Source of the DNA: Acetobacter orleanensis
GTDB taxonomy: Bacteria; Pseudomonadota; Alphaproteobacteria; Acetobacterales; Acetobacteraceae
Direction of reading: 5' to 3'
Assembly (NCBI RefSeq): GCF_001581005.1
Contig: NZ_LHZV01000048.1
Span: 1 to 53,407 of the forward strand
DNA length: 53,407 nt
Made by a program: the position numbers and the translations under genes. This document shows, one piece after another, positions 41,311 through 50,348 of this stretch; the stretch's first letter is position 1, and each line of letters begins with the position of its first letter. The notes under the pieces were generated by a model, which saw only the letters and a program-made list of their open reading frames with translations, made no database searches and had not been told where the DNA came from.

Positions 41311-42716
41311 AGGTCAAACCCGTCAATCACGCCAAGGCGGCGGAAGCGTTTCTGGAAGATGCTCCGCATCTGACCTTCCATGATGAACGCCTGTGGGACA
41401 TGCGCCAGAAGCGTGACCAGCAGATGCATCTCCTGCCGGAATGGCAGGAACTACGCAGCCGCGCGTCCGCTATTAAAGAGCATACGCTGGCCAACCTGCC
41501 CGAATATCTGGAGCAGTTTGAAGCCAACGCGAAAAAGAACGGCATCCATGTGCACTGGGCCGCGGATGGTGCGGAACATAACCGCATTGTGGGCGAAATT
41601 CTGGAAAAGCATGGTGCGAAATCGCTCATCAAGAGCAAGTCCATGGTCACGGAAGAATGTGACATGCGCGCCTATCTGGAGCCGCGTGGCGTTGTCGTGA
41701 CGGAAACGGATCTGGGCGAGCGTATCCAGCAGCTTGATGGCCAGATGCCTAGCCATATCGTGGTGCCAGCCGTGCATAAGCTGGTGCCCGATGTGGCGAG
41801 GATTTTTGCCAAAAACTACAATACCGACCCGAATGATGACAGCCCGCAGTCTCTGGCGGAATCGCAGCGTATGGCGGCCCGCCCGGTTATTCTGACAGCC
41901 GATGCCGGGATGACGGGCGGCAACTTTCTGGTGGCGGAAACAGGGACCTTTGTGGTCTGCACCAATGAAGGCAATGCGGACCTGAGTGCGACTGTCCCCA
42001 ACCTGCACATTGCAACGCTGGGGATTGAACGCATTGTGCCGCGTATGGCGGATATGGGTGTTTTTGTCCGTCTGCTCTCTCGCAGCGCGCTGGGGTCTCC
42101 CATTACGCAGTACACCACGCATTTCCGTGGCCCGCAGAAGGGCGGGGAGATGCATATCGTGCTGGTGGATAATGGCCGCTCTGCCCGTCTGGGTATGGAA
42201 GAGTTCTGGACATCGCTTAAATGCATCCGTTGTGGCGCATGCATGAACACCTGCCCGGTTTATCGCCGCTCTGGTGGTCTGTCCTACGGGGCGGTCTATT
42301 CTGGCCCGATTGGCGCGATTATCGACCCGACATTTAACGAGCGGAAATACAGCACCCTGCCGTTTGCTTCCACCATGAATGGAAGCTGCACGAACGTCTG
42401 CCCGGTGAAAATCAATATTCACGAACAGCTTTATAAATGGCGTCGTGTGCTGGCCGAGCATCATGAACTGCCGTTTGTAAAACGCGAAATCATGCATATG
42501 GCCGGTAAGCTGATGGGCCAGCCCACGCTGTATCGGACGGCCATTAACGGGACGGAAGTTGCCCTGAGTTCCCTGCCGCGCTTTGTGCTGTATAACTGGC
42601 TGAACCCTTGGGGTAAGCATCGCGAACTGCCGCATCCGGTCAAGCAGACCTTCCATAGCTGGTACAAGAAAAACCGCCTTAAAGGCAAAGAAGAGTCTAA
42701 GGGAGGGAAAGCCTGA
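41307..42716 (+). CDS. lutB: Lactate utilization protein LutB/LldF, iron-sulfur subunit
   Basis: A 469-residue protein with an N-terminal LUD-type domain (about residues 50-290, with EECDMRAYLEPRGV and TADAGMTGGNFLVAETGT) followed by a ferredoxin-like region with CIRCGACMNTCPVY (first Cys 306) and a second cluster segment NGSCTNVCPVKINIHEQLYKW. In the second segment one of the cysteines of the canonical CxxCxxCxxxCP is replaced by Asn (MNGSC), a substitution I recall from proteobacterial LldF proteins. Its start overlaps lutA and its stop overlaps lutC (TGATG). Confidence 0.96.
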   Translation: MKVKPVNHAKAAEAFLEDAPHLTFHDERLWDMRQKRDQQMHLLPEWQELRSRASAIKEHTLANLPEYLEQFEANAKKNGIHVHWAADGAEHNRIVGEILEKHGAKSLIKSKSMVTEECDMRAYLEPRGVVVTETDLGERIQQLDGQMPSHIVVPAVHKLVPDVARIFAKNYNTDPNDDSPQSLAESQRMAARPVILTADAGMTGGNFLVAETGTFVVCTNEGNADLSATVPNLHIATLGIERIVPRMADMGVFVRLLSRSALGSPITQYTTHFRGPQKGGEMHIVLVDNGRSARLGMEEFWTSLKCIRCGACMNTCPVYRRSGGLSYGAVYSGPIGAIIDPTFNERKYSTLPFASTMNGSCTNVCPVKINIHEQLYKWRRVLAEHHELPFVKREIMHMAGKLMGQPTLYRTAINGTEVALSSLPRFVLYNWLNPWGKHRELPHPVKQTFHSWYKKNRLKGKEESKGGKA

Positions 42717-43303
42717 TGAGTTCCCGCGATACAATTCTGGCAACACTCCGCGCCAACCGCCCCGACCCCGCTGCTCATGAACTGCCGCCCGTTGCAGTTC
42801 TGGGGGATATGGATGCTGGCAAAGCGCGTTTTGAAGATGCCCTGCAACTTCTGGGCGGGCAGATTTTGCTGCCACAGGAAGGCGATACGCTGGCATCAGC
42901 CATTGCGCGTCGCTTCCCGGATGCCAAAATCATCTGTTCCGCCGTGCCAGATTTTGAAGGCACCATCCGTCTGGAGGATGTGGCGTCCCCCCAGCAGGCC
43001 GCCGCTACGGATGTTCTGGTTGTGCGCAGCCCGTTCGGGATTTCAGAAATGGGCTCTATTTTTCTGAGCGAGGCCCAACTGAACAGCCTGAACTCTGCCG
43101 CGCATCTGACGCAGCATATTGTGGTGATTTTGTCCGAGAAAAATCTGACCGCCAATATGCATACAGCCTATGTCGAACGGCCGGAATTTCACACTGCTCA
43201 TTACGGTGTGCTGATGACTGGCCCGTCCGCCACGGCTGATATTCAGGGCGTGCTGATCCGCGGTGCGCAGGGTGTGCGGTCCCTGTCTGTCTGGTGGGAA
43301 TAA
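42716..43303 (+). CDS. lutC: Lactate utilization protein LutC/LldG, LUD domain
   Basis: A 195-residue LUD-domain protein that completes the LutABC complex. The family segments DVLVVRSPFGISEMGSIF and VVILSEKNLTANMHTAY, and the C-terminal GPSATADIQGVLIRGAQGVRSLSVW (shown as GPSATADIQGVLIRGAQG), are present. It is coupled to lutB by a one-base overlap and followed within 25 nt by a strong terminator, so the operon ends here. No lactate permease is in this operon. Confidence 0.95.
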   Translation: MSSRDTILATLRANRPDPAAHELPPVAVLGDMDAGKARFEDALQLLGGQILLPQEGDTLASAIARRFPDAKIICSAVPDFEGTIRLEDVASPQQAAATDVLVVRSPFGISEMGSIFLSEAQLNSLNSAAHLTQHIVVILSEKNLTANMHTAYVERPEFHTAHYGVLMTGPSATADIQGVLIRGAQGVRSLSVWWE

Positions 43304-43320
43304 ATCCAGCCTGAGGCAAG

Positions 43321-43358
43321 AAAAAGCCGGATCAGGGGGACCTGATCCGGCTTTTTTT
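43321..43358 (+). terminator. Rho-independent terminator of the lut operon
   Basis: An 11-bp stem GCCGGATCAGG/CCTGATCCGGC has loop GGGA, is flanked by A5 upstream and followed by T7. It can also work on the other strand because of the A-run. Confidence 0.93.
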
Positions 43359-43391
43359 ACGGCGCGTCACTCTGATACGTAATCATCCTGC

Positions 43392-43469
43392 ATCGTAAGT
43401 CCTTTCAACAGACTTATGATGAGGTTTCATAAAGCGGGCGCGAGGCGACACGCAGAGCATAGCCTCGCG
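43392..43469. other. Two further hairpins between lutC and murA
   Basis: ATCGTAAGTC (43392-43401) pairs with GACTTATGAT (43411-43420) apart from one mismatch. CGCGAGGC (43439-43446) pairs with GCCTCGCG (43462-43469). They lie past the convergent lutC and murA ends and could help end murA transcription, although the U-run of murA precedes rather than follows the second hairpin. Confidence 0.4.
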
Positions 43470-43475
43470 AAAAAA

Positions 43476-44738
43476 CTAGTCTTTTACGCGCTCAATCTGG
43501 GCACCACAGGCGGCAAGCTTGCGTTCTACCGCTTCATAGCCCCGGTCCAGATGATAGACACGGCTGAGGATGGTTTCCCCATGGGCGGCGAGCCCTGCCA
43601 GAATCAGGGAGAAAGAGGCCCGCAGGTCGGTCGCCATAACCGGGGCGCCAGACAGGCTATGCACACCGCGAATAATGGCGGATGAGCCGTGGACGTTAAT
43701 GCGCGCACCCATCCGATTAAGTTCCGGCACATGCATGAAACGGTTTTCAAAAATGGTTTCCGTAATCATGGACGCGCCTTCGGCGACAGAGAGCAGCGCC
43801 ATGAACTGTGCCTGCATATCGGTCGGGAAACCCGGATAAGGTTCCGTCATAATATCAATGCCACGCAGCGCGCCGGTACGCCGGACGCGCATCACGTCAC
43901 CTTCCTGCGTGACTTCCACGCCGGCTTCCTCAAAAGCTCGGACCACAGCGCCCAGATGGTCCACGTTGCCGCCAATAAGGCGGAGGTCACCGCCGGTAAT
44001 GGCTGCGGCACAGGCATAGGTGCCGCATTCAATACGGTCGGACATGATGCGATGTTCAGCCCCGTGCAGAGCTTCTACGCCATCAATAATAATATGGCCG
44101 GTGCCTGCGCCGGTAATGCGCGCGCCCATGGCGTTCAGGCAGTCTGCCAGATCCACCATTTCTGGCTCACGCGCTGCGTTGACAATTTCCGTGCGGCCAT
44201 GCGCCAGTGTGGCGGCCATCATCAGGTTTTCGGTGGCCCCCACGGAGGCAAACGGCAGCACAATTCGGTCCCCTGTCAGGCCGTTGGGTGCGCGGGCGTT
44301 GATGTAGCCGTTTTCCAGCGTGATTTTGGCCCCAAGCGTTTCCAGCCCTTTCAGGTGGAGGTCAACCGGGCGGGTGCCAATGGCGCAACCGCCGGGTAGG
44401 GAGACACGCGCCTCCCGGCAGCGGGCCAGCAGCGGGCCGAGCACCAGAATGGAGGCCCGCATTTTGGAGACGATATCGTAAGGCGCTTCCGTGCTGGTAA
44501 TTTCACCCCCAACGGACAGCTTTGTCTTATCCCCCCCCACGGTTTCCACCGTCAGGCCGTGCTGGCGCAACAGGGACTCCATGGTGGCAATATCGGCAAT
44601 ATGCGGCACGTTGGTCAGCACCAGCCGCTCGGAAGTGAGGAGCCCTGCAACCAGCAGTTTCAGCCCGGCGTTTTTCGCGCCACCAATGGTGATCTCACCA
44701 TGCAGGGGGCGACCGCCCCGAATAATAAACCGGTCCAT
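43476..44738 (-). CDS. murA: UDP-N-acetylglucosamine 1-carboxyvinyltransferase
   Basis: First committed step of peptidoglycan precursor synthesis, adding enolpyruvate from PEP to UDP-GlcNAc. The 420-residue protein has the PEP-reactive Cys 118 in [15 protein letters not shown], so it is expected to be fosfomycin-sensitive. The N-terminal MDRFIIRGG starts at 44738; the frame is open upstream but that part overlaps dcd. Other segments: [16 protein letters not shown], the C-terminal [15 protein letters not shown]. It follows dcd by 4 nt and reads with it as an operon. Confidence 0.97.
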   Translation of the reverse strand: MDRFIIRGGRPLHGEITIGGAKNAGLKLLVAGLLTSERLVLTNVPHIADIATMESLLRQHGLTVETVGGDKTKLSVGGEITSTEAPYDIVSKMRASILVLGPLLARCREARVSLPGGCAIGTRPVDLHLKGLETLGAKITLENGYINARAPNGLTGDRIVLPFASVGATENLMMAATLAHGRTEIVNAAREPEMVDLADCLNAMGARITGAGTGHIIIDGVEALHGAEHRIMSDRIECGTYACAAAITGGDLRLIGGNVDHLGAVVRAFEEAGVEVTQEGDVMRVRRTGALRGIDIMTEPYPGFPTDMQAQFMALLSVAEGASMITETIFENRFMHVPELNRMGARINVHGSSAIIRGVHSLSGAPVMATDLRASFSLILAGLAAHGETILSRVYHLDRGYEAVERKLAACGAQIERVKD

Positions 44739-44742
44739 GCGC

Positions 44743-45297
44743 TTACATCCGCGGCGTGGCAACGCCACGCTGGCCCATATATTTGCCAGCGCGGTCTGCG
44801 TAGCTGGTCTCACACGGGGTTTCCCCCTTAAAGAACAGGAACTGGCAGATGCCTTCATTGGCATAAATGCGGGCAGGCAGCGGGGTGGTGTTGCTGATCT
44901 CGATGGTGACCTGTCCCTCCCATTCCGGTTCCAGCGGTGTCACGTTTACAATAATGCCGCACCGCGCATAGGTGGATTTGCCAAGGCAGACCACCAGCAC
45001 ATCCCGCGGGATGCGGAAATATTCAATGGTGTGAGCCAGCACAAAGCTGTTGGGCGGAATAATGCATTCATCCGCTTTGCGGGACACAAATCCATCGGGG
45101 CTGAAGTTCTTGGGGTCCACAATGGCATTGTTCACATCCGTAAAAATACGGAAGTCATCGGCCACGCGGGCATCATACCCGTAGGAGGACAGGCCGTAGG
45201 AAATCACGCCTTCCCGTTTCTGGGATTCCACAAACGGTTCGATCATGCCGTGATCCTGCGCCATACGGCGGATCCATGTATCGGGCATCACTGGCAT
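44743..45297 (-). CDS. dcd: dCTP deaminase
   Basis: Deaminates dCTP to dUTP for thymidylate synthesis. The 184-residue protein has [17 protein letters not shown], the catalytic Glu region in [17 protein letters not shown] and the KSTYARCGI segment. It lies between a small basic protein gene, which it overlaps by 10 nt, and murA, which follows after 4 nt. The order small protein-dcd-murA is an apparent operon on the minus strand. Confidence 0.97.
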   Translation of the reverse strand: MPVMPDTWIRRMAQDHGMIEPFVESQKREGVISYGLSSYGYDARVADDFRIFTDVNNAIVDPKNFSPDGFVSRKADECIIPPNSFVLAHTIEYFRIPRDVLVVCLGKSTYARCGIIVNVTPLEPEWEGQVTIEISNTTPLPARIYANEGICQFLFFKGETPCETSYADRAGKYMGQRGVATPRM

Positions 45298-45566
45298 GGT
45301 GGCATATCTCCGTAATCCGCGTCGTGCTGAGCGGATGAGGTCTGTCGGGCCGCGCGTTCATCCGGCCCGGAAGGTGAAGGAAAGGCGTCCGGCTGGCTGA
45401 GGGTGGCCTCGGCTTCCATCTCTTCTCTGCTGCGCGCCTGCTGTTTGCGTTTGCGCAGGTTGGCCCGCAGGGCTGCCGCTTGACGGGCCGCACGCTCTGC
45501 ACGCGCCGTTTCCGCTTTGGGAGACAGTCGGGTACCGGACGAGGAGGAAGAAGGCGTATCAGTCAT
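45288..45566 (-). CDS. Small basic conserved protein upstream of dcd
   Basis: A 92-residue protein with a polar Ser-rich start ([13 protein letters not shown]), a highly basic helical middle (about residues 18-50, [20 protein letters not shown]) and an acidic, disordered C-terminus. The helix with [12 protein letters not shown] resembles small alphaproteobacterial proteins found next to murA or dcd, but no function is established. The ATG at 45566 is preferred to an upstream in-frame start (45653). Its 3' end overlaps the dcd start by 10 nt, so it is likely co-expressed. It may bind nucleic acid, by charge alone. Confidence 0.65.
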   Translation of the reverse strand: MTDTPSSSSSGTRLSPKAETARAERAARQAAALRANLRKRKQQARSREEMEAEATLSQPDAFPSPSGPDERAARQTSSAQHDADYGDMPPCQ

Positions 45567-45719
45567 GCCATAATCGCAGAAATGAACGTTCGTCCTGCTG
45601 AGTAGCAGAGCGATGCTGCTATGCCTAGGGTCCCGCCCCGGCATTCCCGGCACAAACCGTATTTCCGGCCGGATGCTGCCTGCCGCAGGTCAGCATCCGG
45701 CGAGGGTCTTGGTTAGAAC

Positions 45720-47447
45720 TTAGAGGTTGGCGATTAGCTTCAGCCCCGCAATGACGGCGTTGGGGATGCGGTGCGTCTCGCCGGGGTGGATCATGTACTG
45801 AAACTCCGGCTGGATCAGAATGCCGGGGAAGGCATCAATGCCGTAATAGGCCTCAATGATATGAGAATTGTTCTGCACCCCATGAACGCTGGACCCCAGC
45901 GGCAGGCCGGCATCCTGCGCCATCTGCTGACTGAGCCGCCGCCGCTGGCTGACATGATACCAAGAGTAAAGCACACCAAACCGGTCTGTCACGCGGCCGG
46001 GGATCATACCGACCATGGAAAAGCCGCCGTAAGCCTGATCGGAAATGTTCGCAACGTGCGGCGTGGTATGGACGTACCCTGCCATCAGGTAGCCACCGGC
46101 CATCATGTTACGGCCACCCAGACGATACACCATCTGGTCGGCTTCCACCCACATCATGTCCGCCGGGGCGGAACGGGTACCGGGCAGAAGGTCGGCCCGC
46201 TTTTTGGGGTAGACCGAGCTGATTTTGTCCGCGTAGCGCGTTGTGTCATGCGCAAAACCCAGCACGTAGTGGCCCGGTAGACGGTTGCGCGTGAGAAAGG
46301 GCTGCCAAGTGAATTCGATGGGCAGAGAAAGCCCGGTCGTGTTTTCAGCACCCCATGACCAGCCGCTGGGGTTGTCCGTCAGCGCACTGACGGAATAGGC
46401 GCCCACCTGCACAGCCGTATCACGCGTAGGCCGGAAGCGTAGACGCCCACCCCATGTGGCTTTTGGGTAAACGCTCATGGCCGGATTCTGCTTGAGGCCG
46501 ACAGGGGCTGAGCAGGTCACAATAAAGGAGCAGAGTAGCGGAGACGTTGCATAAACGTGGGTAAGCGACATGCGGCCGAAAATAAGGTCCAGCTTATTCT
46601 GCATCATTTTCTTTTCGGCGTAGAAATCCACCAGATGCGCTGCAACGTTGCCGGACAGGCTATAAACTTCCTGCAACGCAACATAATATTCGCCCACGCG
46701 CCCGTTCTGGAGGGCTTTGCCCGCGCGTTCCATCACCAGCATATGCACGGACCAGCCATTCAGATTGGCCATTTTCTGAAGGTCAAAAATGCCCTGCAAT
46801 GTCAGTTCATGCACATAGCTCATGCCTTTTTTCAGGCCGCCGCTTATCAGCCCCATGGCTTCTCCCTTGTAGGAGAAGGAGAAAGTGAAGCCGCGCTTGC
46901 GCAGCCATTCCCGCATAGGGTCAATGGGCTTGAGCAGGTGCCCGGCACCAGCCGTGGGCACGTAGTACGGGTCATTCAGGTCCGTATCGCGCAGCGCGTC
47001 GAGCCGGGGTGGGAGCAGGGCGGACGGGCCTTCTGACGGTAAAAGCGAATCCAGCTCAATCTGATGGTGGGATTTCTTGTCTTCCGACGGCATCAGCGGC
47101 GTGAAGTCCATGGTCGCAAAGCCGGATGAGGGGAGTACCGGCACGCCGCTTGGCGGGATGGGGGTGTTGGGTGGCCGCCGAATGGCGGACGGGTCCGGCC
47201 CCATGGTCTCGGCATCAAGCGGACGGGCGGACATGGCCGGGTTGGCCCGCGCCTTGCTGCTTGGGCTGATGATGGTATCCGAAACGGGCGATACGGGGGT
47301 TTGCGCGGCCAGCGGCGGCGCAGCATACGCCACCCCGGCTGAGCCGATTTTGAGTGCCAGAACGGCCGCCAGAGCGGACGCAAAACAGAAGCGAGCACGC
47401 AGTGAAGCACGGCGCGCCGCAGAGCAGCGTGGTGTTACAGAGATCAT
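45720..47447 (-). CDS. OprB-family carbohydrate porin
   Basis: A 575-residue outer-membrane protein of the OprB/carbohydrate-selective porin family, common in multiple copies in acetic acid bacteria. A signal peptide (about residues 1-42, ending VAYA) is followed by a long Pro/Ser-rich, probably disordered segment, and the barrel part begins near residue 185. Family-like stretches are GLISGGLKKGMSYVHELTLQG, LDLIFGRMSLTH and RDTAVQVGAYSVS, and the C-terminus ends in a hydrophobic strand (GLKLIANL). It probably takes up glucose or other sugars. The extended linker before the barrel is a minor oddity. Confidence 0.85.
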   Translation of the reverse strand: MISVTPRCSAARRASLRARFCFASALAAVLALKIGSAGVAYAAPPLAAQTPVSPVSDTIISPSSKARANPAMSARPLDAETMGPDPSAIRRPPNTPIPPSGVPVLPSSGFATMDFTPLMPSEDKKSHHQIELDSLLPSEGPSALLPPRLDALRDTDLNDPYYVPTAGAGHLLKPIDPMREWLRKRGFTFSFSYKGEAMGLISGGLKKGMSYVHELTLQGIFDLQKMANLNGWSVHMLVMERAGKALQNGRVGEYYVALQEVYSLSGNVAAHLVDFYAEKKMMQNKLDLIFGRMSLTHVYATSPLLCSFIVTCSAPVGLKQNPAMSVYPKATWGGRLRFRPTRDTAVQVGAYSVSALTDNPSGWSWGAENTTGLSLPIEFTWQPFLTRNRLPGHYVLGFAHDTTRYADKISSVYPKKRADLLPGTRSAPADMMWVEADQMVYRLGGRNMMAGGYLMAGYVHTTPHVANISDQAYGGFSMVGMIPGRVTDRFGVLYSWYHVSQRRRLSQQMAQDAGLPLGSSVHGVQNNSHIIEAYYGIDAFPGILIQPEFQYMIHPGETHRIPNAVIAGLKLIANL

Positions 47448-47923
47448 ATCCGCATTCAGTCTTTTTGATTTTTATGAGGGATATGGTCCAAATGGCAGCG
47501 GCCATTCGGGCATACAGGTGTGGGGCGGGTTATGGCCTGTTTGTGGCCACATGTCCGGTAAACACCCGGAGGCGTGCTCCAGTGCCATACCGCCGCCAGA
47601 ACTGGCAGCTAGCAAATACCGCAGTCAACCCGGCCGGTGCGCGGGTAGAATGAGGAAGCAGGTCTTCAATCCGTTCTTCCCGGAGGGCAGCAGAGTGCGC
47701 TGTCAGGCAGAACGAATGCGGGAAGAGGCATTCTGACATGATAAAGAGACCGTTTCTTATTGTTATTTAACTGGTCAGTCAGAATTACAATCAGAAAGCA
47801 GGGGGGCGGTCAACGCGATCTACAAGCCATGACAGTGTCTTGAGTAGAGAAGACTGTTAAATTGCTAAAGTTGTGATAAATATACCATGTTATAACAAGT
47901 TGCTATAACAAAATGAATGGTTT
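47448..47923. other. Intergenic region between oprB and hpnK
   Basis: About 475 bp with no convincing gene. The left part continues a long plus-strand frame antisense to oprB; the right part (about 47740-47920) is A/T-rich with the palindrome GTTATAAC and the nearby repeat CTATAACA. The region lies upstream of oprB and downstream of hpnK, so it probably carries the oprB promoter. Exact sites are not defined. Confidence 0.5.
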
Positions 47924-48775
47924 TTAAGCAGGAAGAACGTCCTGCCAGCCGCAGCGTGCGGTATGGGAATGCTCTAAACCCGTGCGGAATTCACTGGAAC
48001 ACAGGGCTTCAAATTCAGCCTCATGCTCATAAGTTGGCATCAGCTTTTGCAGCAAAGCATTCTTGTGCGTAGCGGGATGGAAATAGATTTCTGAAACACC
48101 GTCTGGCAGATGTGCTGCCAGTGCCGCCACGCGGTCAGGTGTCATATGCCCACTCCATGCCAGACCAAAGCACCAGTCATTGGCCGCCATGCCAGCGGCA
48201 CGGGCCTGATGGCGCAAAAGGCGCGTCCAGCGGCGAAGGGCGGCGTCACCCAGCGTATCGGTGTAGGTTCCGGCGGCGTAGAGCGGTTCTGGGGGTTCAA
48301 GCGGAACACGCACGGCGCGCAGCCCATAGCGGCGGCCAATCTCAATCATCATACCGCCCACGGTGGGGTGCAGGTGCATGTGTTTATGGGCGTTGGCGTG
48401 GTCCAGCCGTAGGCCAGTGCGGGCAAAGGCGTCAAACTGTGCGGTGATTTCCGCTGCCAGTTCCTTGCGGCCTTCCGGGCGGAAGAAATAGTCCACCCCC
48501 AGCCCAAGCTGGGAGGAGGAAAACCAGCCGTCAGGTCCAGTGACCAGCGGCAGTCGCTTGTGCGGCAGGACAGATGCGCCCTCAATGACCACAAGATGCA
48601 GACCAACGCCTAATGTTGGCAGGCGTCTGGCGCGTTCAATCGCATCCTCTGCCGCAGGTCCCGCCACCATCAGGCTGGCTGTGGACAGTAGGCCATCACG
48701 GTGAGCAATCTCAATGGCCTCGTTAACTTCAACCGAAAGGCCGAAATCATCGGCGGAAATGATGGCGCGTTTCAT
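47924..48775 (-). CDS. hpnK: Hopanoid biosynthesis protein HpnK (YdjC/ChbG-type deacetylase)
   Basis: A 283-residue YdjC-family deacetylase. In hopanoid maturation HpnK removes the N-acetyl group of N-acetylglucosaminyl-bacteriohopanetetrol made by HpnI. Metal ligands fit ISADDFGLSVEVNEA near the start and HANAHKHMHLHPTVGG in the middle, with GVGLHLVV between. The ATG at 48775 is the family start; the frame is open to 48805. It is the last gene of the operon and is separated from hpnJ by a terminator-like hairpin. Confidence 0.92.
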   Translation of the reverse strand: MKRAIISADDFGLSVEVNEAIEIAHRDGLLSTASLMVAGPAAEDAIERARRLPTLGVGLHLVVIEGASVLPHKRLPLVTGPDGWFSSSQLGLGVDYFFRPEGRKELAAEITAQFDAFARTGLRLDHANAHKHMHLHPTVGGMMIEIGRRYGLRAVRVPLEPPEPLYAAGTYTDTLGDAALRRWTRLLRHQARAAGMAANDWCFGLAWSGHMTPDRVAALAAHLPDGVSEIYFHPATHKNALLQKLMPTYEHEAEFEALCSSEFRTGLEHSHTARCGWQDVLPA

Positions 48776-48781
48776 ACTGTG

Positions 48782-48819
48782 AAAAACTCTGCCCCCGCCC
48801 AGCAAGACCGGGCGGGGGC
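48782..48819 (-). terminator. GC-rich terminator-like hairpin between hpnJ and hpnK
   Basis: A perfect 10-bp stem GCCCCCGCCC/GGGCGGGGGC (9-nt loop) is followed on the minus strand by AGAG then TTTTT. It lies after the hpnJ stop and just before the hpnK start, and would reduce hpnK expression relative to hpnJ. Confidence 0.75.
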
Positions 48820-48832
48820 ATTATGCAGGAAA

Positions 48833-50257
48833 TCAGGCAGCGTTACGGTCACGCAGGAAGTGGAAGAATTCCACACCTTCGCGCAGGCGGCGCTTCATCA
48901 TCTGCGGGGAGCGGACCATTTCGCTCACGATGGAGGCAATCTTCGGCGCGCGGAAGTAGAACTTCTTGTAGAATTCTTCCACGCTGTTGAAGATTTCCGT
49001 GTGGGACAGATGCGGGTAGTGCAGCGGTGCCATCTGCACACCGTTTTCATCAATCAGTTCCGCATTGCTTTCATCCAGCCAGCCGTTTTCTGTAGCCTGC
49101 TTGTGCAGGGCTGTGCCGGGATACGGGGCAGCCAGAGAAACCTGAAGCGTATGCGGGTTGATTTCCTTGGCGAACTTGATGGTTTCCTGAATGGTTTCCT
49201 TCGTTTCGCCCGGCAGACCCAGAATGAAGGTGCCGTGAATCTTGATGCCAAGATCATGGCAGTTCTTGGTGAACTCACGCGCGACTTCAACGCGCATACC
49301 CTTCTTGATGTTGTGCAGGATCTGCTGGTTGCCGCTTTCGTAGCCAACCAGCAGCAGGCGCAGGCCGTTTTCACGCAGGACTTTCAGGGTTTCCAGCGGT
49401 ACGTTGGCTTTGGCGTTGCAGGACCATGTGACCCCCAGCTTGCCCAGTTCCCGCGCAATGGCTTCCGCACGCGGCAGGTCATCAGTGAAGGTATCATCGT
49501 CAAAGAAGAACTCTTTAACCTGCGGGAAATATTGCTGCGCCAGACGGATTTCCGCCGCCACATGCTGCGGGCTGCGTGTACGGTAGCGGTGGCCCCCCAC
49601 AGTCTGCGGCCACAGGCAGAAGGTGCAGCGGGATTTACAGCCACGGCCCGTATAGATGGAAATGTACGGGTGCATCAGGTAGCCGATGAAGTAATCTTCA
49701 ATCTTCAAGTCGCGCTTGTACACTTCGGTCACGAAGGGCAGGCTGTCCATGTCTTCAATCATGGCGCGATCACGGTTGGCGATAATCTCGCCCGCCTCGT
49801 TACGCCATGTAATCCCATCGACATCTTTCCAGTCGCGGCCTTCAGCGATTTCCTTGATGGTGAAGTCGAATTCGTTACGCGCCACGAAATCAACCGGAGC
49901 GCCCTTCAGCAGGCTTTCTTCCGGCTGCACGGCAACCTTCGCACCCACCATCCCGATTTTCAGCTTCGGGTTGGCGTCTTTCAGCATCTGGGCGACCTGC
50001 ACATCCTTGGCGAAGGACGGCGTGGAAGTGTGAATGATCACCAGATCACGGTTTTTCACATCCTCAAGAATCGGCTCCATGCCCATGCGGGCCGGAGGAG
50101 CGTCAATCAGGCGGCTGCCTTCCACCATGGCGGCGGGCTGGGCCAGCCATGTCGGGTACCAGAATGACTTGATTTCGCGCTTGGCCTGATAGCGCGAACC
50201 AGCTCCACCATCGAAGCCATCAAAAGACGGAGGCTGGAGAAAGAGGGTTCTCATCAT
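48833..50257 (-). CDS. hpnJ: Hopanoid biosynthesis radical SAM protein HpnJ
   Basis: A 474-residue B12-binding-type radical SAM enzyme. HpnJ is reported to convert the deacetylated glucosamine headgroup to the cyclitol ether of bacteriohopanetetrol. The N-terminal domain (about 1-170) is Rossmann-like (MRTLFLQPPSFDGFDGGAGS); the 4Fe-4S cysteines are in GRGCKSRCTFCLW (C-x3-C-x2-C). The HGTFILGLPGETKETI segment and a C-terminal helical domain follow. Gene order hpnI-hpnJ-hpnK matches the reaction set. The ATG at 50257 is followed by a second ATG at 50254; either is possible. Confidence 0.94.
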   Translation of the reverse strand: MMRTLFLQPPSFDGFDGGAGSRYQAKREIKSFWYPTWLAQPAAMVEGSRLIDAPPARMGMEPILEDVKNRDLVIIHTSTPSFAKDVQVAQMLKDANPKLKIGMVGAKVAVQPEESLLKGAPVDFVARNEFDFTIKEIAEGRDWKDVDGITWRNEAGEIIANRDRAMIEDMDSLPFVTEVYKRDLKIEDYFIGYLMHPYISIYTGRGCKSRCTFCLWPQTVGGHRYRTRSPQHVAAEIRLAQQYFPQVKEFFFDDDTFTDDLPRAEAIARELGKLGVTWSCNAKANVPLETLKVLRENGLRLLLVGYESGNQQILHNIKKGMRVEVAREFTKNCHDLGIKIHGTFILGLPGETKETIQETIKFAKEINPHTLQVSLAAPYPGTALHKQATENGWLDESNAELIDENGVQMAPLHYPHLSHTEIFNSVEEFYKKFYFRAPKIASIVSEMVRSPQMMKRRLREGVEFFHFLRDRNAA

Positions 50258-50348
50258 TGTTCTGTGTCCTGACAGGGCGTGTGATCTGAATTTATCAGAA
50301 GAATATGGGGAGGCATTTACTCTTGCGGAAGAGGTGAGACAACCCGTC

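Noticed and set aside
41451..42896. 481-codon minus-strand frame opposite lutB
   Set aside because: LutB has full family motifs on the plus strand; the antisense product is Arg/His-rich with no recognisable fold.
47077..47736. 219-codon plus-strand frame over the oprB start and intergenic region
   Set aside because: Overlaps the oprB signal-peptide region; composition is typical of antisense noise and no domain is seen.
48701..50167. 488-codon plus-strand frame opposite hpnJ
   Set aside because: Mirror frame of a conserved radical SAM gene; no motif, no ribosome-binding site.
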